From Begonia masoniana (Eukaryota > Streptophyta > Magnoliopsida > Cucurbitales > Begoniaceae), in the NCBI GenBank assembly GCA_022432975.1, contig CM039512.1:36515730-36579729 (forward strand): a DNA stretch of 64,000 nucleotides, read 5' to 3'. The notes beneath the pieces were generated by a model. It was not told where the DNA came from and searched no databases. It saw only the letters and a list, made by a program, of their open reading frames with translations. The position numbers and the translations under genes are program-made. This document shows positions 11,221 through 22,987 of this stretch, piece after piece (positions within the stretch are counted from its first letter, which is position 1; the number at the start of each line of letters is the position of its first letter).

Positions 11221-12059
11221 TGTCACGACCCGTACGTCGCGACACACTTGACATACATTGTAAACTTTCATGTAAAATTTTTCAAAAATTAAAAATTACA
11301 AAACTATAACTTGTAAATTCCTTTAAATCCTTTTAAAATAAGTGGGAAACATATATAAAATAAGTTTGAAAGAATTCATTTGATGTTGGATTAGTTTTTA
11401 AAAAAAAAACATTTCGAAAACATCACATGTGGCGCCCTGTGCGTGCATCGCGCGCACAAGCTATCTCCGTGGGCGCACCCTGCTTCCTTTTACCCTTTTT
11501 CCTCATTTTCTTCATTTTGCACTTAATAACACTTCATAAAAACTACTCTAACTTCAACCAACCTCATATAACCAATAAACATCATCTAAAATCCCTTAAA
11601 CATAACATTTTTCACAAATTTTCAAACATTTCATAGCTTATTAAAAACGAACAAAAATACGCAGCAGAAGCCTAAAAATACAAATGGAAACTCATCATCA
11701 AAATATTTTCTATAAATCAAAATCAAACCCCAAGCAAGTTCAGTATTTTTAAAACATAAATCCTTATGTACATTGATTTTAAATCATGAAAACTTATACC
11801 AAAACACTTAGAGTTCACCCACGGGTCAAATTTGCCTTAACAGCCACAAACCCTCCACCCATGAGCTCACCTCTCCAACTGCACCTATCTGTCGACTTTA
11901 GGCACGTAGTCCTCACCTGAGAGTTATTCACTCACCTACATCATGAAAGTTTAAACTAATGAGCCTAGTGCTCATCAAGAATATTTCAATGCAATGAGAT
12001 GCTCATCCATGCATGATTCTTTTAAAACATTAACATACATTACATTACGTTACTATTCA
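11221..12059 (-). mobile_element. 5' LTR of element B, first segment
   Basis: It matches the 3' LTR from TGTCACGACC onward and is interrupted at 12060 by element A. The next segments are 22200-22987 and 38076-38884. No gene. Confidence 0.75.
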
Positions 12060-12862
12060 TGTAACACCCCTAATACTGTACCCGTATTTCCCGTACTATA
12101 TTTTTTTTTTTACACTATATACTTTAAATAAACCTTACGCGGAATTTAAACGGAAGTTGAAATCGGAATTAAAATCAAACCTTGAAAAGAAAACATATAA
12201 CAATTTAATAAAACAAGAAAAACATTTATTAAAACATTTAAAACTTAACAGAAAAGAGGGGAGGGCAGAATTGGAAATCGGCCACCGAAAAGAAGCAGCG
12301 ACCATTCGCTGCTGGCGCTGCACGCTGCTGGCGCTGCATAATGCAGCGACCAATCACTCTCTCTGGAATCCGAGATTCCAGAGAGCTAATCCAACCTTTA
12401 CACCAACTTTCTCTCTCATTTTCTACTGTACTTTTTCATGAAAACTCTCTATAAAACAATCTCTCCTTCCCTACCCTATGTACAAATTGCAAACTCACAC
12501 AGCTCACCTATAAACCGAATCGATTTTAAGAAAACGAACCGCGTGGTTCTGTTTAAAAACTGAGCATCCCCAAATACCAAACGTTGACAAAATACATTTC
12601 AAAACGTTTTATAAACAATTTCAAAACATAGCCTATCCACTACCAGAACCAAACATACTATAACGTCTATACAATTTAACCAAAAACATCCAGATAATCC
12701 TCGAAATACATACACAACCCCAAACCCTCAAAACACATATATACTTCCCCCACGGGTCGGTAAAGCATCGACTGCGCAACACACCACCGCAATCCATCAT
12801 TCGTCAACTGCCTCATGCCTCAGGAGGAGGAAACTCGTCCTCACCAGTTTCCTCGTAAACAC

Positions 12863-13356
12863 CTACACCATACAGACATCTATGAGATAAAAATCTCAAT
12901 AAGCTCTAGTAAATGCAAATGCGTGCTGTGCATATGAATCTATAAATCATGCATTGTTTTCTTTACTTTGCTTTGCTTTACTTTGCTTTGCTTTGCTTTG
13001 CTTTGCTTTGCTTTGCTTTGCTATAAACTGTATACCGAAGGGCCATTTAAACTATATACCGAAGGGTCATTTAAACTGTATACCGTAGGGACATCATTTC
13101 TTTGCATTAACTTTAAAACGTTGTCGTACAGAAATTCGTTTTCATGACCTTTGAATTACGTGATGCATGAACAGATATGAACATAAAATAAACAATCAAC
13201 ATGCATACCATCAAGACCGAAAAGGAATAACCTATAACAATTATAAACTTATCTACCCGACCAAAGCAATTTAAAACAAACAATCCATTGAGATCCTCGA
13301 CGCTACCTCGAAGTACGGTGTAGGCCAATCGGCCAGAGAAGATCACGAGAACTTAC
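12863..13356 (-). other. Predicted LTR-leader intron, element A
   Basis: On minus: donor GCGAG|GTAAGTT (13351-13356), acceptor ATGGTGTAG|GTGT (12863-12864), 494 bp, with the (TTTGC)n and 27-bp repeats inside and a TTACTAGAG branch-like word upstream of the acceptor. The second LTR copy has the same signals. Confidence 0.5.
12957..13095 (+). repeat. (TTTGC)n microsatellite and 27-bp tandem repeat
   Basis: A run of TTTGC units with a few TTTAC variants is followed by three copies of a unit containing TATACCGAAGGG. The other LTR of element A (18373-18500) has fewer pentamer units, so the tract has changed length since insertion. Confidence 0.9.
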
Positions 13357-14335
13357 CTCGCGTCCGTTGCAGCTCAAGCTACGTCCACGAGCGTTGTTTG
13401 TCTGAGGCAAAACACATCGATCATCAATATCACGAGTTTAAACTTCTAATCGTCCGAATTCAACAAATCCTTAACTAAGGAACTTCCTAAAGCTCTAATC
13501 CAATTCATTGAGCTATTTATTCGAGCAATTTACGCTCGGTACCTCAATTCACAATTTAAGAGTTTTTCTCTAAAAACCTGAAAATCCCTAATTTTAACTT
13601 TTTCACAATTCAACTTAATTTCGTCCGATAACGTTTAATATGTTCAATACGTCCTTAAACTATAACAACCTATCAATTTCGAACCCTAAATCTTGATTTT
13701 TAACGAAACCTAAACGAAACCCTAATTATTCCAACTCCGTAGAAATTGAAATAAACACTCCAAGATCGTAGGTTCATACCTAGGGTAGCGAGAGGAGGAA
13801 GAATCACGAAGAACGGAGGAGAAACGGAGGTCGGATCGTTGAATTTCGTCGACGGCCGAGAGGAAGTCGCGAAGGAGGAAGCTCTCTGGTTTCTCGCGGC
13901 AGAGAAGGAGAAATAAAGAAGAAATAGATTTAGGTTAATTATAATATTGATTTGCAAAATTATCATTTTGCCCTTAGCACATATTTCTATTTTGTTTCGT
14001 CCTTCGGTTCGTTAATCGTCCAACCATTCGGGTTCACCAAATTTCCTTATTTCACCAACAGGTTCAACTTATTATTTGGGATTTACTAAAACTGTCCGTT
14101 CGCAATTTAGACATCGTTTACTATTTTTACTAAAACGTCATTTACATTTCGATAAATGTATTTACTCGGAATATAGCGTCTAAACTCCGAAAATTCTCAT
14201 AATTTCCTTAAAATTTCTATTAATCGTTAGGATCATAATGACGCCTTCTTTTCGAGAAATTGACCTGATTTGACATATTTACTGAAATGTCATTTATATT
14301 AAAATAATAATATCTCGAAAAGTCGGGATATTACA

Positions 14336-14352
14336 TTCCACCCACCTTATTT
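14336..14352 (-). promoter_or_regulatory. Polypurine tract of element A
   Basis: On minus, AATAAGGTGGGTGGAA precedes the LTR start TGTAATATCCC. Confidence 0.7.
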
Positions 14353-16090
14353 AAAATTTTGTCCTCAAAATTTGACTTAGCTTACATAGCCTTTGATGTT
14401 AATGTCTCATATCACGCGGCCTTACGCTTCGATTATCACTTATACTTACGGTCACTCTTCGTAGTCCTCAACCAAAACTGTCCACCGCACTCTCCAATAT
14501 CGGCCTTAAACTTGTATTCTCTACTTTCGATCTGATCGTACACTTCCTTACTAAAGTACTGAGCTTAATTAAGTCCTTAAATCTCCAATTGATTTACCTA
14601 AACTTCTCTATAACTTCGTTGGCTTCGTCTGTAGTCGAGATTCACGTCGACCCAAACTTCTATATTCGCCCGGGTAACGATTCCTCGTAACTGTATCACC
14701 CAAGGGATTTCCTTGTCACCTATCTTCCTGGGTAACCTATTGACTTTTGAAGACTATTTCGGTGCGGGTTTCCTAATTAAGTCCTCATTGTTATACCCTA
14801 CAATTATACGACTATAACACTACTTGGTCTATGTGAGTCAAACTATGAGCTACAGTCGGTATTTACTTAGAATTCTATCTCTAACAAAATTCGAACTTCC
14901 TTTTATTAACTCTGATCCCGTCATCCCTAGGGTCAATCTCTATGATTCTAAACCAAAACGTCGACTATACCTTCCAACATTAGCCTTAAATTCGAAATCT
15001 CTACTCTCAATTGAATTGTACATATCCTCACTCACACATTAAGTCTTACTAAATCTCCTAAATCACATACTTTCCTGGGCAACTTACCAATCCCGCCAGT
15101 TATTTCAGGGCGGATTTCACAACTAAGCTTACACTGCTATACTCCTTGAACTATGTCACCAGAATTTCCTTATAAACATCGCTTCCATTCTAAGTTTTGT
15201 CCTTAAATTCTATCACTATATTCTTAATTAAAGTTCTCACACTCCTTTGTCTATCTTAAATCTCTATTTGCTCTGAGCACGGTCAAGTCTTTAAATCTCC
15301 TCATTGATGCGCTCTAAACTAGTCATTCTAACCTAAGCCATTCATGCATTACTTGGTCTTGACTTGCTAAACGCGAGTCGATCTCTATAAATTAGCTAAC
15401 TTAGCCTCACTTCTAAGCTTACTTAGATATTTTCCGTGAAATTCACATCCTCTTTATTCTATAAATCGCAAGTTTCACAATTTGCAGACCTTTAAACGCC
15501 AATCTAAGCTTCTAACCTAACCTCTCATTTAATCCAATGATCTACTCACCTGTCTCTAACTTCCTCAAGGTTATTTCGAGTTCGGCGACTAGTCTACTAT
15601 CGTTCGCTCCTTCTAGTCAGGTTCTAACTATTCTACTCGACATTTATTCTAAGTTCAACTCTTGGATTATATCTTAATCTAGATACTCTTATCTTCACAC
15701 GAACCCCCAATATATAAGTTCTACTGTACTCTTTCATCTATTTAAACACACTCCATATATTACAACAATCTAGGGTATCCCTTTTTATAGGTTTATTTCT
15801 AAACTTTCATCTTTCTTGACTAGTCGTATTCTAATACTCCAAAAGGTTGTCAATTAGACACAATCCCTACCTACTTAAAATCCATATCCCATAGGGTGTA
15901 TTCCTCTAATCGTTACTAAACCCTAGGTGCGCAAACTCCGTTGATCATATCGAACTAATCCTACTAATGTAGAACTATATTTCTATATGGTGTTTATTGT
16001 TATATGTGTATCCTCTTATCTTCTCCTCAAGGTCCGCCTAGTAATCCTTCTTACTCACCTATTACTCTCTTCCTTACTAATTTCAGATCT
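14353..16090. repeat. Non-coding degenerate-repeat module in element A
   Basis: This 1.7-kb stretch stands where pol should be but has no domain in any frame. It looks like three diverged repeats of roughly 370 bp: blocks near 14480-14620, 14950-15110 and 15190-15300 share words such as CCTTAAA, TTAAGTC and TAAATCTCC, and CTTCCTGGGTAACC recurs as TTTCCTGGGCAACT. It is homologous, on the same strand, to 46580-47560 in element D, although A and D run in opposite directions. Origin unknown. Confidence 0.65.
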
Positions 16091-16097
16091 AAATATT

Positions 16098-17232
16098 TTA
16101 TCTATCATACACATATCGTTGTATAAGTAATTTAAATAATACCTGTAATTGTAGAAGGCTGGGCCCCATCGTCGGCGTTGTCAGGCTCGATGAATGCAAA
16201 GACTCTCGGTACAACATTCCTTTGATCTCTGCCACGTTGATCTCTGCCTGATTGATCTCGACCCTGATTCGGGCAGTCTTTAACAAAATGGCCTGGTTCT
16301 CCACATCAATAGCACACATTTGTGCCTACCCTGCACTGTCCCCTGTGCTCCCTCTGGCATTTAGGGCAAAGAGGTAACTGAGAAGCCCCTTGTACCTGTT
16401 TGCCTTTTCCTCGATCGATGCCTCCTTCTAGAGGCCTTTTAATATCTCTTTGCTACTGTTGTTGTTGCTGTGCTCTCGGCTGCCAGCCGTGATTCTGCGA
16501 CTGAGGTTGAATCTCACGGAAGAAGCCCTTAGCTGGCTCCCTCGGTCTAACACAAGTAGCTCTGGCGGCCTCAATATCCAGAGCCCTAGCTGTGATGTCA
16601 GAATAGGGTACATCAATAATACCTGATACAACAACGTGCATCCGGATCTCTGAATTAAGGCCCTCCATAAACTGGTGTACCTTCTCCTTGTTATCGCTGA
16701 CAAGGCGCGGTGCAAATCGCGATAAAACCTCAAACTTCCGGATATACTCTGCAACTGAACCTGTCTGCCTCAGCTGCGTGAACTCATTTCTCTTCGCCAC
16801 TCTCACTGCGCGGCTAAAATACTTGTCGAAAAATAAAAACTTGAACCGATCCCAAGTCATAATTGTTACGTCCGTCGTCGCTTTGATGGAATCCCACCAG
16901 AAACGGGCATCCATCGCTAAGCGAAAGGTAGCATACGCCACCTTACTCCCGTTCCCTACCTCGGCATAAGCTAACATATCCTCCATAACTCGGATCCATT
17001 CCTCCGCAACAGTAGGATCTGATGATCGACCATCGAATACTGGAGGCCGTAGGCCCTGAAACTTCTGCATGCCCTGGTTATTGGGAACTATCAAATCGTG
17101 GGCTCTCTGGTTCTCCCGATTCACTAAGTCCGTAATCTGTTGCGCTTGCCGGTCCATATGCTGAGACTGGCGATCTATCAACTCTGTAAATCGATCTAGC
17201 GGGTCATCTCTAGGATCCCTTCCTCGAACCAT
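16098..17232 (-). pseudogene. gag: Element A gag with in-frame stops
   Basis: Gypsy Gag, which packages element RNA. The N-terminus (MVRGRDPRDDPLDRFTELI) is followed by the retrotransposon gag capsid domain (residues about 55-200; FDGRSSDPTVAEEWI, FWWDSIKA, DRFKFLFFDKYF, YIRKFEVLSRFAPRLV). The frame is open for 259 codons to 16453, where CAG has become TAG within a glutamine run. Beyond it the zinc knuckle (Cys-Tyr-stop-Cys ... His ... Cys) at about 16270-16320 carries a CGA-to-TGA change. No protease or pol follows. The ATG lies 12 bp after a predicted 62-bp intron. Non-functional. Confidence 0.85.
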
Positions 17233-17244
17233 TTTATAAAAATC

Positions 17245-17306
17245 CTATAAAAGATCAAAACAATAATCATAAGAAACCAAATCAATAAAGCTATAAACAG
17301 ACTTAC
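17245..17306 (-). other. Predicted 62-bp leader intron of element A
   Basis: On minus: AACT|GTAAGT (17301-17306) to TTTTATAG|GA (17245-17246), AT-rich throughout, between PBS and gag ATG. Elements C, D and J have introns of 59, 63 and 63 bp at the same place. Confidence 0.6.
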
Positions 17307-17373
17307 AGTTGATGAAGGATGTCCGCGTAGTGGCTGTGCAGTCGAGCAGTCTACAGAACCGATTTTAAAACCC

Positions 17374-17389
17374 GGGGGCTCTGATACCA
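17374..17389 (-). promoter_or_regulatory. PBS of element A
   Basis: TGGTATCAGAGCCCCC on minus, four bases after the end of the 5' LTR; complementary to initiator tRNA-Met for the first 13 bases. Confidence 0.85.
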
Positions 17390-20300
17390 TAATTGTAACA
17401 CCCCTAATACTGTACCCGTATTTCCCGTACTATATATTTTTTTTTTTACACTATATACTTTAAATAAACTTTACGCGGAATTTAAACGGAAGTTGAAATC
17501 GGAATTAAAATCAAACCTTGAAAAGAAAACATATAACAATTTAATAAAACAAGAAAAACATTTATTAAAACATTTAAAACTTAACAGAAAAGAGGGGAGG
17601 GCAGAATTGGAAATCGGCCACCGAAAAGAAGCAGCGACCATTCGCTGCTGGCGCTGCATAATGCAGCGCCCAATCGCTGCTGGCGCTGCATAATGCAGCG
17701 CCCAATCGCTGCATTATGCAGCGATCAGTCGCTGCATAATGCAGCGACCAGCCGCTGCATTGCAGCGACCAATCACTTTCTCTGGAATCCGAGATTTCAG
17801 AGAGCTAATCCAACCTTTACACCAACTTTCTCTCTCATTTTCTACTGTACTTTTTCATGAAAACTCTCTATAAAACAATCTCTTCTTCCCTACCCTATGT
17901 ACAAATTGCAAACTCAGACAGCTCACCTATAAACCGAATCGATTTTAAGAAAACGAACCGCGTGGTTCTGTTTAAAAACTGAGCATCCCCAAATACCAAA
18001 CGTTGACAAAATACATTTCAAAACGTTTTATAAACAATTTCAAAACATAGCCTATCCACTACAAGAACCAAACATACTATAACGTCTATACAATTTAACC
18101 AAAAACATCCAGATAATCCTCGAAATACATACACAACCCCAAACCCTCAAAACACATATATACTTCCCCCACGGGTCGGTAAAGCATCGACTGCGCAACA
18201 CACCACCGCAATCCATCATTCGTCAACTGCCTTATGCCTCAGGAGGAGGAAACTCGTCCTCACCTATTTCCTCGTAAACACCTACACCATACAGACATCT
18301 ATGAGATAAAAATCTCAGTAAGCTCTAGTAAATGAAAATGCGTGCTGTGCATATGAATCTATAAATCATGCATTGTTTTCTTTACTTTGCTTTGCTTTGC
18401 TTTACTTTGCTTTGCTTTGCTTTGCTATAAACTGTATACCGAAGGGCCATTTAAACTATATACCGAAGGGTCATTTAAACTGTATACCGTAGGGACATCA
18501 TTTCTTTGCATTAACTTTAAAACGTCGTCGTGCGGAAATTCGTTTTCATGACCTTTGAAATACGTGATGCATGAACAGATATGAACATAAAATAAACAAT
18601 CAACATGCATACCATCAAGACAGAAAAGGAATAACCTATAACAATTATAAACCTATATACCCGACCAAAGCAATTTAAAACAAACAATCCATTGAGATCC
18701 TCGACGCTACCTCGAAGTACGGTGTAGTCCAATCGGCCAGAGAAGATCACGAGAACTTACCTCGCGTCCATTGCAGCTCAAGCTCCGTCCACGAGCGTTG
18801 TTTGTCTGAGGCAAAACACAACGATCATCAATATCACGAGTTTAAACTTCTAATCGTCCGAATTCAACAAATCCTTAACTAAGGAACTTCCTAAAGTTCT
18901 AATCCAATTCATTGAGCTATTTATTCGAGCAATTTACGCTCGGTACCTCAATTCACAATTTACGATTTTTTCTCTAAAAACCTGAAAATCCCTAATTTTA
19001 ACTTTTTCACAATTCAACTTAATTTCGTCCGATAACGTTTAATACGTTCAATACGTCCTTAAACTATAACAACCTATCAATTTCGAACCCTAAATCTTGA
19101 TTTTTAACGAAACCTAAACGAAACCCTAATTATTCCAACTCCGTAGAAATCGAAATAAACACTCCAAGATCGTAGGTTCATACCTAGGGTAGCGAGAGGA
19201 GGAAGAATCACGAAGAACGGAGGAGAAACGGAGGTCGGATCGTTGAATTTCGTCGACGGCCGAGAGGAAGTCGCGAAGGAGGAAGCTCTCTGGTGTCACG
19301 ACCCGTACCCGTGACGTCACATTTTCTCTCTTCTTTTTTTTTTTTTATAATTTAAGCTAAACTTAAAACATATAAAACCATATTTAAAACTGTTAAAACA
19401 ACTTAAACTATCGGCCATAGAAAGGGAGGGCAAAAAGGGACTTTGTCCCAAACAATTGAGGGGCGCACGAACGCCTAAGAACAGGCGCCCGAGCGCCCCC
19501 ATCATGGCCGCACAGTCGGCCAGGCAATGGCCGACTGGGCTCCCCTTTGTTGGGCGCCGGCGTTCGGGCGCAGCCCTTTCTGCGCCCGAACGCAATCTTC
19601 TCTGGAAAACCAGAGAAGTCTGCGACCCGGCGCCATCAAACCCGCGCTCGAACGCCAAACTCTCTGGATTCTTTTCTTTCTCTTGTGCCCTTTCTCTTTT
19701 GCCCTGCGCACGACTCACACACACTCTCACCCTTCTCCCACTTCTATTTCTTTTCTTCTCTTCCACACCTAACACCTCACATACATAACCAAGCACATAA
19801 CACACAACCCTCTATAATTTCTTCTCCCTTCTCACCCAAAACTTTCACAATCATCACAAATATTCTCCAACCATAACATTTACTCGAACACTCTCAACCG
19901 ACACAATTCTCTTTAAACATAAACAAATTCTTATAAAAGCGAACCGCGTGGTTCTATTTAAAAGTTTAACATATCCTCCCTGTCAGAAAACACCAAAACA
20001 TCCAAAACACTATACGATCTCCAAACACCCTAAAGCGTATCTAAATGTATTAACAATCCATCAATTTCCCTATAACATCCCAAATCGTACCAAAGTTCAT
20101 ACATTTCATCATAAATCCCAAACATTTTCCCAAAATCTCTCAAAACTTCTAACCGTTAGACAATCAATCCTGCCAAAACACGCTCCGCTGTCCCGAGCTC
20201 CGCCCATCGACTGCTACACTTGATCATTGTAAGGTGGTTCCTCACCTTCGTTCTCGTCACCTACATCATACAATAACTACATTAAGCCTAATGCTTAGTA

Positions 20301-20390
20301 AGGAGCGTGCTAAACATAACATTACCTATATGCATGACATTTATAAAACGGTTTCGTTTCGTAAAACATCTTTCCTTATTCATAAAAACA

Positions 20391-20545
20391 ACATCCATTT
20401 AGTCCCGTGAAAACATTCATATAGTCCCGTGAAAACATTCATATAGTCCCGGGAAAACATACTCCCGTGAAAACATAGTCCCGTGAGAACATCCATTCAC
20501 TCCCGTGAGAACCATCCATTTACTCCCGTGAGAACCATACATCAT
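20391..20545 (+). repeat. CCCGTGA-type minisatellite
   Basis: Six to seven units built around CTCCCGTGAGAAC or TAGTCCCGTGAAAAC with 20-30-bp spacing. The spacers are not unique spacer sequences, so this is a tandem repeat within the predicted intron and not a CRISPR array. Confidence 0.85.
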
Positions 20546-20620
20546 TCTTTCATTTAACCTTTTCATAAAATCATGTTCATAAACAGTTCATATACATTTT
20601 ACTAAAACATGATGCATGAG

Positions 20621-20733
20621 GAGACATACACGTAGGGAAAACCTATCACATAAACAGTAACATACACGTAGGGAAAACCTATCACATAAACAGTAACATA
20701 CACGTAGGGAAAACCTATCACATAAACAGTAAC
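20621..20733 (+). repeat. 36-bp tandem repeat, three copies
   Basis: Three near-identical units containing CACGTAGGGAAAACCTATCA, inside the predicted intron of the solo LTR. Confidence 0.9.
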
Positions 20734-22199
20734 ATGACTAAGGCACTACTTAACTATCTACCTTTCTTAACTACCCGTATTCCACCAATCTTTACTATCA
20801 CTCACATCACAACAATCAACATTATCAACATTGTACGATGTAGGGCCTTAGTGGCCGGAAAGCCTAACGCTCACTTACCTGGCGTCCTAAATATGCCGAG
20901 CACCGTCCTTTAAGCTTGAGTCACCTAGGGCATTTAACAACAAACCATTAATATCAACTCACGAACCTCAAATCAAACAATCTGTCTTCTCGAGCTAAGA
21001 CAAATTCTTCTAAAAACTCTTAATCACTTCATTTAGACATTTTATCGAGCACTTGATGCTCACAACTTCAAAACCTCCATTAATGTCTTTCAACCACATT
21101 TCCAACAACCTAATCTTAACATTAAACCTCCACCAACACCACTAATCAACTCCAATAACTTCAAAAATCATAAATACATCATCAATGAGTAACCAATAAA
21201 CAACCCTAACTAATTCTAACAAAAACCCTAATTTTCATCACAAACCCTAACTCGAAAATCACTCCAAAACGACAAATAACTTAACCAAAACGTAGAGCTT
21301 ACTTAGTATGTCGTTTTGTTGAAGAAACTCGAAGGAAGAAATCGCCTAAAATGGAGGAAGAGATCGACGATGGAAATGGCGATGGAAGAGAAGGGAAAAT
21401 CGCCTAAATGAAGGAGAGCCCGTGCGTGGAGAGGAGAAATGAGAAGGAGAGAGAAGGCCTTTGCCTTTTATTAAACTTTTAACCTTAAAATTACCTAAAT
21501 GCCCTTACTAGAAATCCTTAACTAAGCTTTTAACTTAAACCGTTATTTCATCTATTGATTTGACTTCTCCAAAATTTCCTTATTTCTCCAAATATTTCTA
21601 TTTATTCTTAAGGCTCTAACGAAATTTCCCATTCGTTATCTGGACTTATTCTATTTTCTCCACGAATTTAAAACTCTAAAACGCTTAAAATGTCAATATT
21701 TAAAACTTAAGGCTCGAAATTCCTAAAACGAATTTCTTGGGTGTTACATCTGGTTTCTCGCGGCAGAGGAGGAGAAATGAAGAAGAAATAGATTTAGGTT
21801 AATTATAATATTGATTTGCAAAATTACCATTTTGCCCTTAGCACATATTTCTATTTTGTTTCGTCCTTCGGTTCGTTAATCGTCTAACCATTCGGGTTCA
21901 CCAAATTTCCTTATTTCACCAACAGGTTCAACTTATTATTTGGGATTTACTAAAACTGTCCGTTCGCAATTTGGACATCGTTTATTATTTTTACTAAAAC
22001 GTCATTTACATTTCGATAAATGTATTTACTCGGAATATAGCGTCTAAACTCCGAAAATTCTCATAATTTCCTTAAAATTCCTATTAATCGTTAGGATCAT
22101 AATGACGCCTTCTTTTTGAGAAACTGACCTGATTTGACATATTTACTGAAATGTCATTTATATTAAAATAATAATATCTCGAAAAGTCGGGATATTACA

Positions 22200-22987
22200 G
22201 TTCAAGTGACATGATGGCTATAGGGGCGTGTTAGGGAAGTAAGTTCAGTAAACATAACATGGGTTAGTGTCATGAGCATAGACGATTTTGCCTTGTTCTA
22301 AAGAAGGACAATAACATATGTCATACCTCGTCCCACAACTTAACCGGTACATTACATAACATGTTCTTATCTTTCTTACATAAAACATATACATAAAAAA
22401 AATTTGAATGATTTCATGAGAACATGATGCATGAACCATAAGAATGCACATAAAATATAACATAGACAATCATCAAGATATTTTTAGCAATACAAGAACA
22501 CCTAACTCTAAACATATTCTACTAACTTAACTACCTATAATTGAACCCCTAAATCAAACATTGCCTAGTACCTTTGTGATGTAGGTTTTAAGGGCCAAAC
22601 ACATGCAATATAAACTTACCTTTGATCCTTAGCAATTCTAGCAAACCTTGATAACTTTTCTTTGGTGATTTCAAAACTAATACATGTGCATTAAACCTTA
22701 ATAATATCACAAATGTACCGATCAACTTTGACCAACAATATCTTGAGCTTTACTTAACCAAATCTAATGATTCAAAATGCTATGGAATCCTTAAAGAGTC
22801 TCATGGAAAACTCAAAACTGCTCTGTAAACACATTACAAAATTTTGCTTAAACTTTGAAAATCCATAACTAATTGTGCACTTATCCAAATCCATAATTCT
22901 AAAGTCAAAATTTAACTTAAACAGTCTATTTTGACATGGTGAACTCCATTTATCAAGATCAAATCATAATAATTGGCAGAAATTCAG
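22200..22987 (-). mobile_element. 5' LTR of element B, middle segment
   Basis: Continues LTR B after element A (match to 7510-8530) and stops where the foldback-like structure begins. It carries the same CTTACCTTTGATCCTTAGCAA splice-signal region as the other LTR (about 22615-22635). No gene. Confidence 0.75.

Larger units (their letters stand above)
12060..14335 (-). mobile_element. 3' LTR of element A (2,276 bp)
   Basis: It runs from TGTAACACCCC to GGGATATTACA on the plus strand. It contains a GCTGGCGCTGCA-type hairpin patch (about 12300-12350), an inverted repeat CTCTCTGGAATC/GATTCCAGAGAG (about 12359-12384), a (TTTGC)n tract at about 12960-13022 and a 27-bp repeat with three copies (13025-13095). 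It differs from the 5' LTR mainly by repeat copy number. Confidence 0.85.
20261..20878 (-). other. Predicted LTR-leader intron, solo LTR
   Basis: On minus: GACGCCAG|GTAAGTG (20873-20878) to ATGATGTAG|GTGA (20261-20262), 618 bp. A TTAG lies directly before the 8-nt GACGCCAG (20879-20886). The branch-like TTACTAAGCATTAGGC lies upstream of the acceptor. Two minisatellites are inside. Confidence 0.5.
19294..21748 (-). mobile_element. Solo LTR inserted in LTR A (2,455 bp)
   Basis: TGTCACGACCCG to GGGTGTTACA, flanked by a perfect 5-bp duplication TCTGG (19289-19293 and 21749-21753), at a point where the other LTR A is continuous. No PBS, purine tract or genes. It contains a GC-rich hairpin patch (19455-19665), a CCCGTGA(A/G)AAC repeat (about 20397-20545) and three copies of a 36-bp repeat (20621-20733). 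Confidence 0.9.
12060..22199 (-). mobile_element. Gypsy-derived element A (non-autonomous)
   Basis: Both LTRs (12060-14335 and 17394-22199, the latter with a nested solo LTR) flank about 3.06 kb containing only a decayed gag and a non-coding module, so it cannot move alone. The flanks ATTCA (12055-12059) and GTTCA (22200-22204) fit a 5-bp target duplication with one change, within LTR B. Order on minus: 5' LTR, PBS, short intron, gag, non-coding module, purine tract, 3' LTR. Confidence 0.8.
17394..22199 (-). mobile_element. 5' LTR of element A, interrupted
   Basis: Same ends as the 3' LTR (TGTAACACCCC ... GATATTACA). Segments 17394-19293 and 21754-22199 flank a solo LTR. Its hairpin patch at 17640-17775 is expanded relative to the 3' LTR: GCTGCATAATGCAGC-type palindromes recur several times here and fewer times there. 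Confidence 0.85.

Noticed and set aside
19317..19876. Overlapping ORFs of 80-160 aa on both strands
   Set aside because: They lie in the GC-rich patch of a solo LTR; open frames on all strands are expected from composition.
20391..20545. CRISPR-like regularly spaced repeats
   Set aside because: Units are tandem with related spacers, in a plant LTR; no cas genes and the wrong kind of organism.
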